NCBI GenBank assembly: GCA_030373325.1
Contig: JAUCZB010000005.1
Span: forward strand, 94,752-158,751
Source of the DNA: Cyanobium sp. CZS25K
GTDB lineage: Bacteria; Cyanobacteriota; Cyanobacteriia; PCC-6307; Cyanobiaceae
Length of the DNA: 64,000 nucleotides
Direction: 5' to 3'
Below are positions 35,893 to 46,365 of the stretch, in pieces. A program made the position numbers and the translations under genes. A model generated the notes under the pieces. That model saw nothing but the letters and a program-made list of their open reading frames with translations, did no database searches and was not told the DNA's origin. Numbering within the stretch: position 1 is the first letter of the stretch; each line of letters opens with the position of its first letter.

Positions 35893-38727
35893 ATGACCCC
35901 TCCCGAGGTCAGCGCCTGGCAGGCCCTCACCGGGGAGGAATGCCTGCGCCGACTCGACGTCGGCGGCGAAGGGCTCAGCGAGGCCGTGGCGGCCGCGCGT
36001 ATGAACGCCGGGGGGCCGAACCGCCTGGCCCTGCCGGAAGGCCCGGGCCGCTGGCGGATCCTGCTGGATCAGTTCAGCAATGTGATGCTGATCCTGCTGC
36101 TGGCGGTGGCGGCGGTGTCAGCCGGCCTGGCGGTGGTGGATCACGCCTTCCCCAAGGATGCGATCGCCATCCTGATGATCGTGGCCCTCACGGCCCTGCT
36201 GGGTTACCTGCAGGAGAGCAGGGCCCAGCTGGCCCTGCGCAGCCTGCTGAGCCTGGCCCAGCCCCTGGCGCGGGTGCGGCGGGACGGACTCTGGCAACGG
36301 CTTCCCAGCGAACAGCTGGTCCCCGGCGACCTGATCCGGCTGGAGGCCGGCGACCGGGTGCCCGCCGACGCCCGTCTGCTGGAGGCCAGCGAACTGGGGC
36401 TGCAGGAGGCGACCCTCACCGGCGAGGCCGAGCCGGTGAGCAAGCGGCCCGAACCGCCGCTGGCCCCCGACACACCCGTGGTGGAGCGCCGCAACTGCCT
36501 GTTCCTGGGCACCGAGGTGGTGCGGGGCCGGGGGACGGCCGTGGTGACCGCCACGGGCATGGCCACCGTGCTCGGGGGGATCGCCACCTTGATCCACACC
36601 GCCAAGCCGGAGGAGACACCACTGCAGAAGCGCCTGGCGGACCTCTCCCGCCAGCTGGTGGCCTGGGCCCTGGCGCTGGTGGCGGCGGTGGTGCTGGGGG
36701 GCGCTCTGCTGGGGGGCTCTCCCCTGAGCCTGCTGGAGCTGGCCCTCTCCACGGCCGTGGCGATCGTGCCCGAGGGGCTGCCGGCGGTGATCACCGTGAG
36801 CCTGGCCATCGGCACCCAGAGGATGGTGCGGCGGGCCGCCCTGATCCGGCGACTGCCGGCGGTGGAGGCCCTGGGTTCGATCACCGTGATCTGCACCGAC
36901 AAGACCGGCACCCTCACCCAGAACCGGCAGGTGGTGCAGGAGCTGCGCAGCGGCACCGGGGCCCTGCGGCTCTCCGCCGAGGGCGAAGGGGCAAGCGAGC
37001 CCCCCGGAGCTGGCATCCTTAGCTCCAGGGTGTTCCAGCTGACGGAGCTGGGGTCGCCGCCGGGGGCCGTGGTGGGGAGCAGCCCCGAGCAACCGGCTCT
37101 GCTGCTAGCGGCGGCGGTGCTCTGCAACGACGCCGAGCCGCAGGAGGGGGGAGCGACGGGCGATCCCACCGAGGTCGCCCTGATGGGGGCCGCGGCCCGG
37201 GCGGGCCTCGACGCCCTCAGCCTGCGGCAGCACCACCCCCGCCTGACGGAGATTCCCTTCCGGGCCGAACGTCAGCTGATGGCGGTGTGGGTGAGCGACC
37301 CCGACGGCAGCCTTTCGCCCTCCCCCTCTGGCCCGGCATCGCAGTTGTTCGTCAAGGGAGCTCCGGAGGTGATCCTGGAGCGCTGCGATCGCTGGCTGGA
37401 CGGGGCGGGGCTGCGGGGCCTGACGGACGCCCAGCGGGACTGGTGGCTGGCCGAGGCCCGCGCCCTGGCGTCCTCGGGCCTGCGGGTGCTGGCCTTCGCC
37501 TGCGGCCCGCACCATCCTGGCCCGGCGAAGGGGCCGGGAAAGGAGCCGGCGAAGGGGCCGGCGAAGGAGCCGGAGGCCGCCCTGGAGAGCCTGGTTCTGC
37601 TGGGCCTGATGGCCCAGCTCGATCCACCCCGTCCGGAGGTGCCGGGCGCCGTGGCCCGCTGCCACGCAGCGGGGATCAGGCCGGTGATGATCACCGGCGA
37701 CCATCCCCTCACGGCCCTCTCCATCAGCGAGCGGATCGGCCTGGCCGAACCCGGCGACGGGGTGGTGCTGGGACCGGAGCTGGAGGGCCTCGACGAGAGG
37801 GGCCTGAAGGCATTGGTGCAACGCAGCAGCGTCTTCGCCCGGGTGGTGCCGGAGCAGAAGCTGCGCATCGTGCGGGCGCTCCAGGCGACCGGCGCGGTGG
37901 TGGCCATGACCGGGGACGGCGTCAACGACGCCCCGGCCCTGCGCCAGGCCCACATCGGCGTGGCCATGGGCATCAGCGGCTCGGACGTCAGCCGGGAGGC
38001 GGCCGACGTGGTCCTGCTCGACGATAACTTCGCCTCGATCGTCAATGCCGTCGAGGAGGGGCGCCAGGTGTACGCCAACATCCGCCGCTTCGTGCGTTTC
38101 ATCCTCGGCTGCAACCTGGGCGAACTGATCACCATCGGCTCGGCCCCGCTGCTGGGTCTGGCCCTGACGCCCCTGCAGATTCTCTGGATCAACCTGGTGA
38201 CCGACGGGCTGCCGGCCCTGGCCCTGGCCCTCGGGCCACCTGAGGCGGATCTGATGCGTCAGCCACCGATCGAACCCGGCGAATCGATCTTCGCCAGGGG
38301 TCTGGGCAGCGCCATCCTGCGCATCGGGCTGGTGTTCGGGGCCCTGGTGGTGGCGCTGATGGTGATGGCTGCCCGCCTGGGGCGGCCCTGGCAGACCATG
38401 GCCTTCACCACCCTCTGCCTGGCCCAGCTGGGCCATGCCCTCTCCGCCGGCAGCGACCGTCCCCTGTGGCGCGCCCCTGCCTGGGCGAACCCCTGGCTTC
38501 TGGGTGCGGTGCTGGGCTCCACGGCCCTGCAGCTGGCGCTCCTTTATGTGGCGCCGATGGCCCGCTTTTTCGGCGTCACCCCCCTGGCGGCCGTCGAGCT
38601 GGCGGCCTGCGGGGGGGTGAGCCTGGTGTTCGTCGCCTACCTGGAGCTGGAGAAGCTGCTCGCCCATCCCCAGGGCACGGCGACGCAGCGCTCCACGGAG
38701 CTGGTCGCGCAGGGGCCCCGCGGCTGA
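35893..38727 (+). CDS. Cation-translocating P-type ATPase (P2-type, Ca2+/Na+-like)
   Basis: Phosphorylation motif ICTDKTGTLTQN; TLTGEAEPVSK; MTGDGVNDAPALRQAHIGVAMGISGSDVSREAADVVLLDDNFASIV; PEGLPAVIT. Confidence 0.95.
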   Translation: MTPPEVSAWQALTGEECLRRLDVGGEGLSEAVAAARMNAGGPNRLALPEGPGRWRILLDQFSNVMLILLLAVAAVSAGLAVVDHAFPKDAIAILMIVALTALLGYLQESRAQLALRSLLSLAQPLARVRRDGLWQRLPSEQLVPGDLIRLEAGDRVPADARLLEASELGLQEATLTGEAEPVSKRPEPPLAPDTPVVERRNCLFLGTEVVRGRGTAVVTATGMATVLGGIATLIHTAKPEETPLQKRLADLSRQLVAWALALVAAVVLGGALLGGSPLSLLELALSTAVAIVPEGLPAVITVSLAIGTQRMVRRAALIRRLPAVEALGSITVICTDKTGTLTQNRQVVQELRSGTGALRLSAEGEGASEPPGAGILSSRVFQLTELGSPPGAVVGSSPEQPALLLAAAVLCNDAEPQEGGATGDPTEVALMGAAARAGLDALSLRQHHPRLTEIPFRAERQLMAVWVSDPDGSLSPSPSGPASQLFVKGAPEVILERCDRWLDGAGLRGLTDAQRDWWLAEARALASSGLRVLAFACGPHHPGPAKGPGKEPAKGPAKEPEAALESLVLLGLMAQLDPPRPEVPGAVARCHAAGIRPVMITGDHPLTALSISERIGLAEPGDGVVLGPELEGLDERGLKALVQRSSVFARVVPEQKLRIVRALQATGAVVAMTGDGVNDAPALRQAHIGVAMGISGSDVSREAADVVLLDDNFASIVNAVEEGRQVYANIRRFVRFILGCNLGELITIGSAPLLGLALTPLQILWINLVTDGLPALALALGPPEADLMRQPPIEPGESIFARGLGSAILRIGLVFGALVVALMVMAARLGRPWQTMAFTTLCLAQLGHALSAGSDRPLWRAPAWANPWLLGAVLGSTALQLALLYVAPMARFFGVTPLAAVELAACGGVSLVFVAYLELEKLLAHPQGTATQRSTELVAQGPRG

Positions 38728-38803
38728 GACTGACGTCGGCGGGGAGAGCGGCGCACCGCCAGGCCTGCGCCATGCTGGAGAGTCACTCCACTCCAGCCGG
38801 TGC

Positions 38804-39019
38804 ATGAGCCTCGATCAGGTGCGCGCCTTCCTGGCCAGGATGCAGGACGACCAGGCCCTGCGCGGGGAGGTGCTGGCCGCCGCCACGGCCGACGATGTGG
38901 CCCAGATCGCCGCCGGCAGGGGCTTTGATTTCTCGGGCGATGAGCTGCTTCGGCTGTCAGGCAAGAAGGTGGGCCGGGTCACCGTGACCAAACAGGACAT
39001 CCCCGGCGAGTACAACTGA
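38804..39019 (+). CDS. Nif11-like leader peptide family protein
   Basis: MSLDQVRAFLARMQDDQALRGEVLAAATADDVAQIAAGRGFDFSGDELLRLSGKKVGRVTVTKQDIPGEYN; Nif11-type leader pattern (A.T..DV..IA...GF.F...EL). Confidence 0.85.
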   Translation: MSLDQVRAFLARMQDDQALRGEVLAAATADDVAQIAAGRGFDFSGDELLRLSGKKVGRVTVTKQDIPGEYN

Positions 39020-39081
39020 AGCAAGGCTGCTCAGGTTCGGGCTCAGGCGGTGGCGGTGGCTCTGGCGGTGGGAACCAGCGG

Positions 39082-39498
39082 TCAGGCCACCGCCAGCCGT
39101 CGCCACTGGCTGCGGAACCTGAGTGGAACGGGATGGGGCTCATAATCCCTGGGATCACTGGGTCCGTGGCGCAGCACGGCATTGACCAGCAGGGCTGGGA
39201 TCCGGCCCCGGTTGATGGCGCTGTGGGGCACCCCGGGAGGAATGCAGGCCCAGACGGCCTCGTCCTCCCGCAGGGGGATGCGGCGCAGCTGACGGTTCTG
39301 CAACACCACCAGATCGATCGCTCCGCGCAGCACCAGCAACTGATCGGTCTGGAAGCGATGGCAGAAGAGCTCGAAGGAGTCGCCCCTGCCGATCTCGGCG
39401 ATCAGGGTTTCATCGCTGCTGCGGGGAGCGGAAAAGACGGCATCCCCATGAAGCGAACGCTCCACGGGGATGAGCGCGACGGCGCGGGACAGGGCCAT
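39082..39498 (-). CDS. Cupin-like protein
   Basis: FQTDQLLVLRGAIDLVVLQNRQLRRIPLREDEAVWACIPPGVPHSAINRG cupin motif pair. Confidence 0.65.
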   Translation of the reverse strand: MALSRAVALIPVERSLHGDAVFSAPRSSDETLIAEIGRGDSFELFCHRFQTDQLLVLRGAIDLVVLQNRQLRRIPLREDEAVWACIPPGVPHSAINRGRIPALLVNAVLRHGPSDPRDYEPHPVPLRFRSQWRRLAVA

Positions 39499-39577
39499 GA
39501 CGATCACGACAATATGGTTAACTTTCGCGACCGTTTTCCTGGACAAACGTCGTATCAGCTACCGACATGGGGAGCTG

Positions 39578-40333
<756 letters not shown>

Positions 40334-40417
40334 CCGCTTCGGTTCTAACCGTCCCTGCCGACGAAGGTCGCCGATGGGCCAGGCGGTGAGTCTTTTGGCC
40401 GGCGGCTTCGGCCGTGG

Positions 40418-41047
40418 TCAGGCGCGCAGCAAGGCCTCCACCAGGGGATCGAGAGCCGCCGGGTGGCGCAGCAGTTGCCGGTGGGTCCAGACCGGCAGCA
40501 TCCGCCGTGGCCCGATCGGCAGCACACCGCGCCAGCCCGGTACCACCATCAGATCGAAGGCGGTGCCATAGCTGCTGCAATCGATTCCCCGCAGGGGGGT
40601 GAGGTCAGCATTGAGCTGCCGCAGCAAGGGACTGCCCAGCTTGAGATCAGCGATGCCCGCCAGCAAGATGCGGGGCCAGGGCTGGGCCACGAGGGTGCCC
40701 TGCTGGGGGCTGCCGAGGCTGAGGAAGCGACGGGTGCGTGCATGGCCGCCCATCAGCTGAATCCAGGTGCGGGCAATGACGCCCCCCATCGAGAATCCGA
40801 GGATGTCGATCGGCTCACGGCTGCCGAACGCCGTTTCAATCTGACGGGCGAGGCGCTGGGCCGAGGTCTCGATCGTCGCGATGCCGAAGCGGAGCGGCAG
40901 TGCAGGCATCAGCAGAGGCTGGCGTCTCCCGGCCAAGCGTCGCTCCAGACGATCGAACACCCGGGGGGTGTCGAACAACCCATGAACCAGCACCAACGGT
41001 GGCCCGTAGGAAGGGTCCCGGCCTGCAGGCATGACAGCGGCAAGCAA
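40418..41047 (-). CDS. Alpha/beta hydrolase / triacylglycerol lipase-like
   Basis: PLVLVHGLFDTPRVFDRLERRL; nucleophile elbow ILGFSMGGVIARTWIQ. Confidence 0.85.
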   Translation of the reverse strand: MLAAVMPAGRDPSYGPPLVLVHGLFDTPRVFDRLERRLAGRRQPLLMPALPLRFGIATIETSAQRLARQIETAFGSREPIDILGFSMGGVIARTWIQLMGGHARTRRFLSLGSPQQGTLVAQPWPRILLAGIADLKLGSPLLRQLNADLTPLRGIDCSSYGTAFDLMVVPGWRGVLPIGPRRMLPVWTHRQLLRHPAALDPLVEALLRA

Positions 41048-41163
41048 CGCTGCTCCATCCTGCGTTGCGGAGATTGGGGGGCACCAGGCTGACGGGAGCG
41101 GCTGAACAACGACGGGCGCCCCAGGCGCTGCTCAGCGGAAACATCCCGACGACCGGAGGAGCT

Positions 41164-41352
41164 TCACTCCACCGGAGGGGCGGTGGTATCCAGAGGATGG
41201 AGGATCACGCTGCTGGAGTGGGAAGGGGATGTGACGCCTGGCGAGGAATCCGCCTTGGACTCGGGGAAGGGAATCACCAGGATGGAAATCAGAACGGCCG
41301 CACCGCTCACCGCGGCCACCGCCAGCTGGGCCACTGGGCTGACAGGATCCAT
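41164..41352 (-). CDS. Small single-TM hypothetical protein
   Basis: MDPVSPVAQLAVAAVSGAAVLISILVIPFPESKADSSPG...; low-complexity tail. Confidence 0.4.
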   Translation of the reverse strand: MDPVSPVAQLAVAAVSGAAVLISILVIPFPESKADSSPGVTSPSHSSSVILHPLDTTAPPVE

Positions 41353-41904
41353 AGCCGTCGCTCAGCTCCTTAATAATGCCTAAAGATTACATCAACCCAG
41401 CGTTCATGCCAATCGGGGCGCTGCGGGTTTGCAGCAACCGTGCCGCGATCGAGCCGATCGGTCAGGGTTCAAACGTCAACTGGCTTTTCGGCGCTGCATC
41501 GGCTATCGACCCATGGCGGATGTGCCCTACGCCCCATTAAGCGGCTGCCGATAGGCTGAGAAAATGATGAGAGCCTGGCTGAGCCAGCTCCCAGGGCCCT
41601 CCCCCAGAAGAAGGGTTTCGATGAACCTGTACGACGCTCCGGCCGGACGCTAGCGGCTTCAGAGCAAAAGGACCGACGCGCTCGAGGAGACCCTCAGCAG
41701 CCAGTTCCATTGGCTGCTCAACGAACCGGCCTCTGAGCTGGGAGTGGAGGGGGAGACGCGAAGCCAGCTACACCCCTGGGGTGAGCTGGAGTTCGTCATC
41801 GTGCTCAGCTTCGATCACGCCGAGAACCACTTTCCCAAGACGCGTTTTCCAGTCGCCCTCGCTACCAGCCTCTACAGGCGGCTCCCCTCGAAGACTTTCT
41901 CTGG

Positions 41905-43275
41905 GTGGCCACGCCACCGTCTTCAGGCCAGGACCGGGAACCATCCCCCGACGCCCGTATTGATCACAGACATGACAGCCCCGGGGACACCGGGAGATCG
42001 GTGGCCATCATCGGAGCAGTGGGCAGGCCCTTGCCCCGTTGCCGCTTGCGGCCCCACCATCACCCCATTGCCGGATCGCCGATCGCCGCCGAACACCCCC
42101 ACCCCAGGCTGCCGAAGCTGCTGGGCCGGCTTTCGAGCCGGCCGCGGCTGCTGATCGGGGCTGGCGCCGGCCTGGTGGTCATCGGCCTGGCGGCCTGGCT
42201 CTCGATGGGCCGCTCCAGCGCCGGGGCCCTGCGGCTGAGCGGCCGGATCGAGGGCTACGAAACCGATGTGGGCGCCAAGGTCGGCGGCCGGGTGGAGGAG
42301 GTGACCGTCCGCGAGGGCAACGCCGTCGTGCCAGGCCAGCTGCTGGTGCGGCTCGACGATGAGGAGGTCCAGGCCCAGCTGCGGGCGGCCCAGGCCCGGG
42401 TGGCCGTCGCCCGCCAGCGGGAGCTGGACGCCCGCTCCCAGATCCAGGTGGCCCAGAGCCGCATCGACGAATCCCGCCTCAGCAGGACCCAGGCCGAGCA
42501 GGACAACCGGGGCCGGCTGCTGCAGGCCCAGGCCAATCTGGCCACGGCCGAGGCGCGGCTGGAGGAGGGCCAGGCCCGGCTGCGGCTGGCCCGGGTCACG
42601 GCCGGGCGCACCGAGCGGCTCACCCTGGAAGGGGCCACCTCACGCCAGACCCTCGACCAGGACCGCACGGCCTACGCAAGCGCCGCGGCGACGGTCAAAG
42701 CCCTGGGCCGGGAGGTGGAAGCGGCGCGCGGCGCCCTGACCCTGGCCCGGACCAGCACCTTCAACCCCGCGATCCGGGGTGCCCAGCTCGAAGCCCTGCG
42801 GCGGCAGCTCGAGCAGGCCCGCGCCCAGCTGAAAGCCAGCGCCGCCGAGGTCCGCGCCGCCCAGGCGGACGCGCAGCAGATCCGCGTCCAGAGGGCCTAC
42901 CTCACCGTGAAGGCGCCGATCCGCGGCGTGGTGATCAGCCGCAGCGTGGAGCCGGGGGCCGTGGTCAGCAACGGACGCACCCTGCTCACTCTGCTCGATC
43001 CGGCCACGGTGTACCTGCGCGGCTTCATCCCCGAAGGGGACATCGGCCGGGTGCGCACCGGTCAGGAGGCCAGGGTCTATCTCGACTCCGCTCCCGATCG
43101 GCCCCTGGCCGCCAAGGTGGCCGAAATCGATGCCCAGGCCTCCTTCACCCCGGAGAACATCTACTTCCAGAAGGACCGGGTGCGGCAGGTGTTCGGCGTG
43201 AAGCTGGCCATCACCGCTCCGGGCGGCTACGCCAAACCCGGGATGCCCGCCGATGCCGAAATCCTCACCCGCTGA
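41905..43275 (+). CDS. HlyD/YbhG-like periplasmic adaptor (start uncertain; conserved part begins near 42090)
   Basis: RLSGRIEGYETDVGAKVGGRVEEVTVREGNAVVPGQLLVRLDDEEV; YLTVKAPIRGVVISRSVEPGAVVSNGRTLLTLLD. Confidence 0.88.
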   Translation: MATPPSSGQDREPSPDARIDHRHDSPGDTGRSVAIIGAVGRPLPRCRLRPHHHPIAGSPIAAEHPHPRLPKLLGRLSSRPRLLIGAGAGLVVIGLAAWLSMGRSSAGALRLSGRIEGYETDVGAKVGGRVEEVTVREGNAVVPGQLLVRLDDEEVQAQLRAAQARVAVARQRELDARSQIQVAQSRIDESRLSRTQAEQDNRGRLLQAQANLATAEARLEEGQARLRLARVTAGRTERLTLEGATSRQTLDQDRTAYASAAATVKALGREVEAARGALTLARTSTFNPAIRGAQLEALRRQLEQARAQLKASAAEVRAAQADAQQIRVQRAYLTVKAPIRGVVISRSVEPGAVVSNGRTLLTLLDPATVYLRGFIPEGDIGRVRTGQEARVYLDSAPDRPLAAKVAEIDAQASFTPENIYFQKDRVRQVFGVKLAITAPGGYAKPGMPADAEILTR

Positions 43276-45250
43276 ATCCGGCCCGGAGCCGGTGGCCTGG
43301 GGCGGTGCCGTGGCCAGGGGCGGTGCGGTGGTGCTGCAGGTGCAGGGGCTGCGCAGGAGCTATGGGGCCCTGGAGGCTGTGCGGGGCCTCGACTTCCAGG
43401 TGGAAGCTGGCGAGATCTTCGGCCTGATCGGCGCCGACGGCGCCGGCAAGACCAGCAGCTTCCACATCCTCGCCGGACTGCTGAACCCCACGGCGGGCAC
43501 GGTGCGGGTGCTTGGGCTGCCGCCCCGCCAGGCCCGTTCCAGGGTGGGCTATCTCACCCAGACCTTCTCCCTCTACCCCGATCTGAGCGTGGTGGAAAAC
43601 CTCCGCTACGTGGCGGGACTGCGGCAGGTGGCCAGCGGAGACTTCCAGGAACGACGGCAGCGGCTGCTGCCGCTGATGGGGCTCGGCCCCTTCGGCGACC
43701 GGCTCGCCGGCCAGCTCTCCGGCGGCATGAAACAGAAGCTGGCCCTCTGCTGCGCCCTGATCGACCGCCCGGAGCTGCTGCTGCTGGATGAACCCACCAC
43801 CGGAGTGGATCCGGTGTCCCGCCGCGAGTTCTGGGATGTGCTGGCCCAGCTGGCCAGCGAGGGCGTCACCATCCTGGTGGCCACCCCCTATCTGGACGAG
43901 GCGGAGCGCTGCCATCGCATCGCCCTGATCCACGAGGGCCGCATCCGCCGGCGCGGCACACCCCTGGCGTTGAAGCAGAGCCTGGACCTGACCCGCCTGG
44001 AACTGCGCTGCCGGGAGCGGATCCGGGCCGAGGCCCTGCTCGAGCAGGCCACCGCGCGGGACACGATCGTCGACGTGCAGACCTTCGGCGACCGGCTGGA
44101 TGTGCTAGTGAGCGACGCCGAGCGCGGGGCGCAGGAGGTGCGGGAGCTCTTCGAACGCCAGGACCTGGCCCTGCAGGACCTGCAGGTCACCACCCCGACC
44201 CTCGAGAACGTCTTCGTCACCCTGCTGCGGCAGGAGGGGGGCCAACCCCTGCCGCTCCCCTTTCCCGGCGGCGGGGAGCGGCAGCGGCGGGACGGTCCCG
44301 CCATCGCTGCCCGGTCGCTCTCCCGCAACTTCGGCAGCTTCCAGGCCGTGCGCCAGGTGGATCTGGAGGTGCGCTACGGCGAGATCTTCGGGCTGCTGGG
44401 GGCCAACGGCGCCGGCAAGACCACCACCATCAAGATGCTCTGCGGCCTGCTGGAGCCGAGCGCCGGCCAGGTGTCGCTGGCGGGGGAGACCAGCCGGCTG
44501 CGCAGCCGCGAGCTGCTGGGGCGGATCGGCTACATGAGCCAGAAGTTCACCCTCTACGACGATCTCTCGATCCGCCAGAACCTGGCGTTCTACGCCGGTG
44601 TCTACGAGATTCCCCGCGCCCTGCGCCGCCAGCGGATCGACTGGGTGCTGGCCAGCTGCGGCCTTGAGGGGCAGGGCGACATGGCCACCGGCCAGCTTCC
44701 GGGGGGCTGGAAGCAGCGGGTGGCCTTCGGCGCAGCGGTGCTGCACGATCCGGAGGTGCTGTTCCTCGATGAGCCCACCTCCGGCGTCGACCCGATGGCA
44801 CGGCGGCAGTTCTGGCGCCTGATCAACGACTTCGCCCGTGCCGGCACCGCCATCCTCGTGACCACCCACTACCTTGAGGAGGCGGAGCAGTGCAACCGGC
44901 TCTGCTTCCTGGTGGCCGGCCAGAGCGTGATCGAGGGCACCCCCACCGAAGTGAAGGGGGCCCAGCCGGGCCGATTGTACGAGCTGCTGGTGCCGCCCGG
45001 GAGCACGCAACGGGCGGCTGATCTGCTGCGGGGTCGCTGGCCATCCTGGCGGGTCAGCATCTTCGCCGACCGGCTCCATCTGGTGATGGAGGATGGCGAC
45101 CGGGAGCTGGGGGAGGTGCGGCAGCGGCTGGCCGTTGCCGGCATCCCGATCCAGGCCCTGCGGGCGATTCCCTTTTCGCTCGAGGATGCCTTCATCGGCA
45201 CCGTGCAACGGGCCGCTGAGGCCGGGGCGGTGGCGGCGACCAGCCCATGA
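43253..45250 (+). CDS. Tandem-ATPase ABC transporter protein (YbhF-like)
   Basis: Two nucleotide-binding domains: GADGAGKTSS/LSGGMKQK/LLLDEPTTGVDP and GANGAGKTTT/LPGGWKQR/LFLDEPTSGVDP. Confidence 0.93.
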   Translation: MPKSSPAESGPEPVAWGGAVARGGAVVLQVQGLRRSYGALEAVRGLDFQVEAGEIFGLIGADGAGKTSSFHILAGLLNPTAGTVRVLGLPPRQARSRVGYLTQTFSLYPDLSVVENLRYVAGLRQVASGDFQERRQRLLPLMGLGPFGDRLAGQLSGGMKQKLALCCALIDRPELLLLDEPTTGVDPVSRREFWDVLAQLASEGVTILVATPYLDEAERCHRIALIHEGRIRRRGTPLALKQSLDLTRLELRCRERIRAEALLEQATARDTIVDVQTFGDRLDVLVSDAERGAQEVRELFERQDLALQDLQVTTPTLENVFVTLLRQEGGQPLPLPFPGGGERQRRDGPAIAARSLSRNFGSFQAVRQVDLEVRYGEIFGLLGANGAGKTTTIKMLCGLLEPSAGQVSLAGETSRLRSRELLGRIGYMSQKFTLYDDLSIRQNLAFYAGVYEIPRALRRQRIDWVLASCGLEGQGDMATGQLPGGWKQRVAFGAAVLHDPEVLFLDEPTSGVDPMARRQFWRLINDFARAGTAILVTTHYLEEAEQCNRLCFLVAGQSVIEGTPTEVKGAQPGRLYELLVPPGSTQRAADLLRGRWPSWRVSIFADRLHLVMEDGDRELGEVRQRLAVAGIPIQALRAIPFSLEDAFIGTVQRAAEAGAVAATSP

Positions 45251-46365
45251 GGAGCCGTGTCCGGGCCCAGTGCAGCAAGGAACTGCTGCAGTTCCGCCGT
45301 GACCGGCTCACCCTCGGCCTGGCCTTCCTGCTGCCGCTGCTGAGCCTGCTCATCCTCGGCTTCGCCATCCGCCTGGAAACCAAGCACATCCCGATCGTGG
45401 TGCAGGACCTGGACCGCAGCCACCTCAGCTACGCCTTCACGGACCGTCTCTTCGCCACCGACCAGTTCCATCCCAGCCGCTGGCGGGGCACCGATCCGGT
45501 GGCCGCGATCGATCGGGGCAGCGCCAGGGCGGCGGTGATCATCCCGCCGGATTTCAGCCGCCGCCTCAAGGCCGGCAAGCCTTCCAGCGTCCAGGTGCTG
45601 GTGGACGGCACCGATGCCAACAACGCCAGGGTGATCCGCAACAGCTTTCAGGCCACCACGGAGTTCTTCCTGCGCGATCAGGATCTGATCGACGCCACCC
45701 AGCCGGTGCGGGCCCGCATCCGGCTGTGGTTCAACCCCGGCCGCAAGGAATCCCTCTACATCGTGCCCGGGGTCTACGCGGTGGTGCTGTGGATCTTCCC
45801 GTCCCTGCTGGCGGCGATCGCCATGGTGCGGGAGAAGGAGAAGCAGACGATCCTGCAGGTCTATGCCTCCGGCATCGGCCCCGGCGAACTGCTGCTGGGC
45901 AAGGGGCTGGCCTACCTGCTGGTTGGGGGCGCCATGGCCCTGGTGGTGATGGGCCTGGGCAGCCTCATCTTCGGGGTCGGCTTCGCCGGCGATCCCACTC
46001 CCCTGCTGGTCGGCACCACGCTCTACCTGGCCTCGGCGGTCTCCTTCGGCCTGCTGCTGGGGGCGCGCAGCGCCACCCAGAACGCGGCGGTGCAGGGGGT
46101 GTCCCTGATCGGCTTCCTCACCGCCCTGCTGCTGTCGGGCTTCATCTACCCGGTGAGCAACATCCCCTTCCCCCTGTCGCTGGTGTCGGCCATCGTGCCG
46201 GCCCGCTACTTCATCCTGATCAGCCGCGATGCCTACGTGCGCGGCACCGGCTGGCCGGGTGTGGCCTTCGACGTGCTGGTGGTGCTGGTGGGCGCTGTGG
46301 TGCTGTTCGTGGCCGCCCGCCGTTCCCTCGGCGCCATGCAGCTGGACGCAGGTGCCGGCCGATGA
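45247..46365 (+). CDS. ABC-2 type permease (YbhS-like)
   Basis: KELLQFRRDRLTLGLAFLLPLLSLLILGFAIRLETKHIPIVVQDLDRS; MVREKEKQTILQVYASGIGPGELLLGK. 4-bp overlap with ATPase. Confidence 0.92.
   Translation: MRSRVRAQCSKELLQFRRDRLTLGLAFLLPLLSLLILGFAIRLETKHIPIVVQDLDRSHLSYAFTDRLFATDQFHPSRWRGTDPVAAIDRGSARAAVIIPPDFSRRLKAGKPSSVQVLVDGTDANNARVIRNSFQATTEFFLRDQDLIDATQPVRARIRLWFNPGRKESLYIVPGVYAVVLWIFPSLLAAIAMVREKEKQTILQVYASGIGPGELLLGKGLAYLLVGGAMALVVMGLGSLIFGVGFAGDPTPLLVGTTLYLASAVSFGLLLGARSATQNAAVQGVSLIGFLTALLLSGFIYPVSNIPFPLSLVSAIVPARYFILISRDAYVRGTGWPGVAFDVLVVLVGAVVLFVAARRSLGAMQLDAGAGR

Noticed and set aside
41551-41904. Possible decayed CDS (LQSKRTDALEETLSSQFHWLLNEPASELGVEGETRSQLHPWGELEFVIVLSFDHAENHFPKTRF)
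   Set aside because: No family recognised and frame not supported; too weak to call.
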